Positions 61,941-64,000 of a stretch of DNA of 64,000 nt are shown piece after piece (position 1 is the stretch's first letter; each line of letters opens with the position of its first letter). The position numbers were made by a program, and so were the translations under genes. The stretch comes from Drosophila persimilis (taxonomy: Eukaryota > Arthropoda > Insecta > Diptera > Drosophilidae), in assembly GCF_003286085.1 (NCBI RefSeq), contig NW_020825458.1:151345-215344 (forward strand). Direction: 5' to 3'. The notes beneath the pieces were generated by a model, which saw nothing but the letters and a program-made list of their open reading frames with translations, ran no database searches and was not told the origin of the DNA.

Positions 61941-64000
61941 TGTAGCATATCACATACAACGATGGTTGTGTGTGGCGGTGCCACTCGAGCTGGTCAGGGG
62001 TGTATCGGGCAGGACTGGTGCACGCGCTGGCTCCGGCTGTATGATCGGTAGTATGGGGGGGTTCCTATACTTGTCCTTTCCTATACGTGCTCGCGTCGAT
62101 GCCTTATCTTATTATTTTTTTTCGCGTGCGATACCCTGCGTATGACCGTATGACTAGTGTTAGGGGGTTGGGGAAGGAGGATGAGGAGGCTGGGGGAATT
62201 AGAAGGGACAAAGGAATTAAGGGGACAGGGAAGTGGGCTTCCGCCATGCAAATCCGACCCGACGGGTAGCTGTGCTGGTGTTGGATGCAACAGCCATGGC
62301 CCTCCCAACCTTGATCATCCTAATTCCGAAGAAAATAAGGCTTATGGATGATCCCTTTTCTCGCCGGGGGGTCATACCTCACTCTCCCTCATCGATCCCT
62401 GCATGGCTCCTAAACAAAAATCTTCTAGCAATTCATTTCCAATTCATTAACAATATTTATTTTTATCGATAGTGCCTAAAGCTAAATACATGGGTAGAAG
62501 GGAAATGATATATAGTTATGGGTGGAGTATAAGCTAGGGTAATAAGAGAATTAAAACTACAGGAATAATAATTTTAAATAATAAGAATAAAACATATGAT
62601 CTCAAGAACAGGTGGTAGGGTACTGGGAATAATTTAATGAATAATAACAATAATAATGAATATTTAAGTAGGAACTTTTGTAATTTAAGATTTCTTCATT
62701 TTCGGTGTTTTTGTATTAATGCAAAAGTAAGGGTAACTAATAACCGTCGCATAGGTGTGAAGCACCTGCTGCCGCTGATCTGCGCTAAAGCTTAAAGCTT
62801 CTAAAGCTCTTGAGCTTTTCGTGGGCTTAAGGCCTCTTTACAACAAAAAAAGCTCCAACATAATTTAGGGAAAAATCAAAGAATACGGGCGACCGGGCTC
62901 ATGTATGGTTTTTTTTCTTTTGTCTCTTTATGTTAAAAGTTTATAAACGTTAACTGGGGGTTCGTTCACTTACGTACGTTCATGTTCCGGCCACGTCCAA
63001 AAGATCTTTCGGCGAGGGGAATACCTGTAAGTTTTGAAGAGAAGAGAGAGCAGACACACATGCACACGCATGACCACGGCTAACACCAGATTATCTTGAT
63101 CTTCTTTCTTTCTTTTTCTTTTTGTTTAGGGCTTTTTTTTTTAGCATATATAGTTCCTAAATCAAATTATTCCATCTTTAACTTCTATATTTTATACTTT
63201 TATACTATACTATATATTTTATATTCAATATTTACTCGTTTATTTAGATTCTTTGAGGTAGGTCTTGATCCATAGACCAAGGTGTTGGCGCACGGAAAAA
63301 GCTCCAAGCAGCTGGTTTCGTTTTAGTCTGGTTATTCCTGGCAAGGAAGATCACTTGGCACTTTTTGTTTACGGCGCTTGGCCCGGTGGCTGGATGGCCC
63401 ACTCTCGGTCGCGACGGCTTGCGCTGGGGCGGCGAAGGTCTCGCTGCTGGCGGCGCTAAAGCTCGGAAACGGCTGAGGGGCCGCTCTCTGTCGGCGCTGA
63501 AGCTCGGGAACTGCTGAAGGGCTCGCTGTGGTGGATGGCGTTGGGGCTTTATGTGGAGCTTCCCAACTCTACGGTGGACCGCGTTGGCGGAGGGCGTTGG
63601 GTGGAGCTTCCCAACTCTACGGTGGCCCGCTTTGGGGCGATCGTCAGAAAATTCGCACCATCCTCTGCCCAGTGGATCGGTGATTGGTTTCTCGTCTGGG
63701 TGGATGGGGTCTTGCTTCCGAAAGGCCGGCGGATCGTGCTGATCTCCCAAGAACTTTTATTGGATTTTTAACTTTTATTAAACTTTTTTTTTTTTTGATC
63801 TGGATAAGCACGTCCGTACTGTTCGGATACCACGAGGAGAGAGAGAGCTGCTGTTCCCGGAAATCAAGGCCTCATCCCCTCGTTCTTCCCTTTTGCTTTT
63901 CGATTTGTCAAAATGACAGTGGGAGGAAGAGGCCGATTAAAACGTCAGCCAAACAAAATAATATGGGCAGCCCACGGTGACGAAGCGCCCCCAGTAGATG
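61941..64000 (-). repeat. 5' LTR of E2, cut by window end
   Basis: Same sequence as 54596-56655 with small differences (for example TTATTCCTGG and CGGCTTGCG near 63333 and 63417). It shares with the middle LTR the ~217-bp loss seen relative to the first LTR. Whether a third internal unit follows cannot be seen. Confidence 0.85.

Larger units (their letters stand above)
47487..64000 (-). mobile_element. Element E tandem array: LTR-E1-LTR-E2-LTR (continues past window)
   Basis: Three LTRs start at 47487, 54596 and 61941, with two internal regions at a constant 7130-bp offset. Each internal region has, in minus order, RING-Gag, Gag C-part with CCHC, protease, RT remnant, RNase H and integrase. 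I noted only two base differences between E1 and E2 coding regions, and all lesions are shared. Integration order RT-IN is gypsy class. No env. Confidence 0.9.

Overview
This 64-kb window is Drosophila-like repeat-rich DNA with no recognisable host gene. The evidence is (i) seven copies of a ~1.1-kb element matching the DINE-1/INE-1 (SGM/ISY) Helitron-like family, with its TATACCCGATACT end, (GTCY)n microsatellite and terminal hairpin; (ii) primer-binding sites complementary to tRNA-Lys, tRNA-Asn and initiator tRNA-Met; and (iii) fragments of Bel-Pao and Ty3/gypsy polyproteins, nearly all broken. Nested and tandem structure like this fits pericentromeric, Y or neo-Y heterochromatin. The species cannot be fixed from sequence alone; the near-identical 1.1-kb DINE copies would suit an obscura-group genome, which is inference.

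Layout. 1-6423 (minus): element A, a 412/mdg1-like gypsy-class retrotransposon with two small ORFs upstream of an intact gag and a broken pol; a DINE lies in its leader. 6590-14.8 kb (minus): Bel-Pao element B, lacking integrase, whose gag-leader-DINE segment is tandemly duplicated (2473-bp unit). 14.8-16.4 kb: an unidentified inverted-repeat block with an acidic reading frame. 16.49-29.3 kb (plus): tandem copies of a small internally deleted LTR element, C, carrying fragments of A's gag and protease and pierced by four DINEs. One of those DINEs is split by element G2 (18032-24921, TSD ACAT), an Osvaldo/Ulysses-type gypsy element.

29.3-43.15 kb (plus): the 5' part of a second Bel-Pao element. 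Its gag is interrupted by element D (30298-42662, TSD CAGT), a 12.4-kb gypsy-class element with 2.7-kb LTRs, a repeat-rich protease-RT linker, a three-hairpin cluster and an unknown 394-aa third ORF. 43.16-47.49 kb (minus): an inverted Bel-Pao element, F. 47.49-64 kb (minus): element E in an LTR-E1-LTR-E2-LTR tandem array. Both E copies share the same disabling lesions but keep an open Gag ORF that begins with a complete RING-H2 zinc-finger signature.

The most unusual items are the RING-bearing Gag of E, ORF3 of D with its structured upstream RNA region, palindromes shared by the LTR starts of D and G2, and an empty site inside the window showing that DINE inserted without target duplication. 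No element in the window appears autonomous. Functional statements below are family-based unless a motif is cited.
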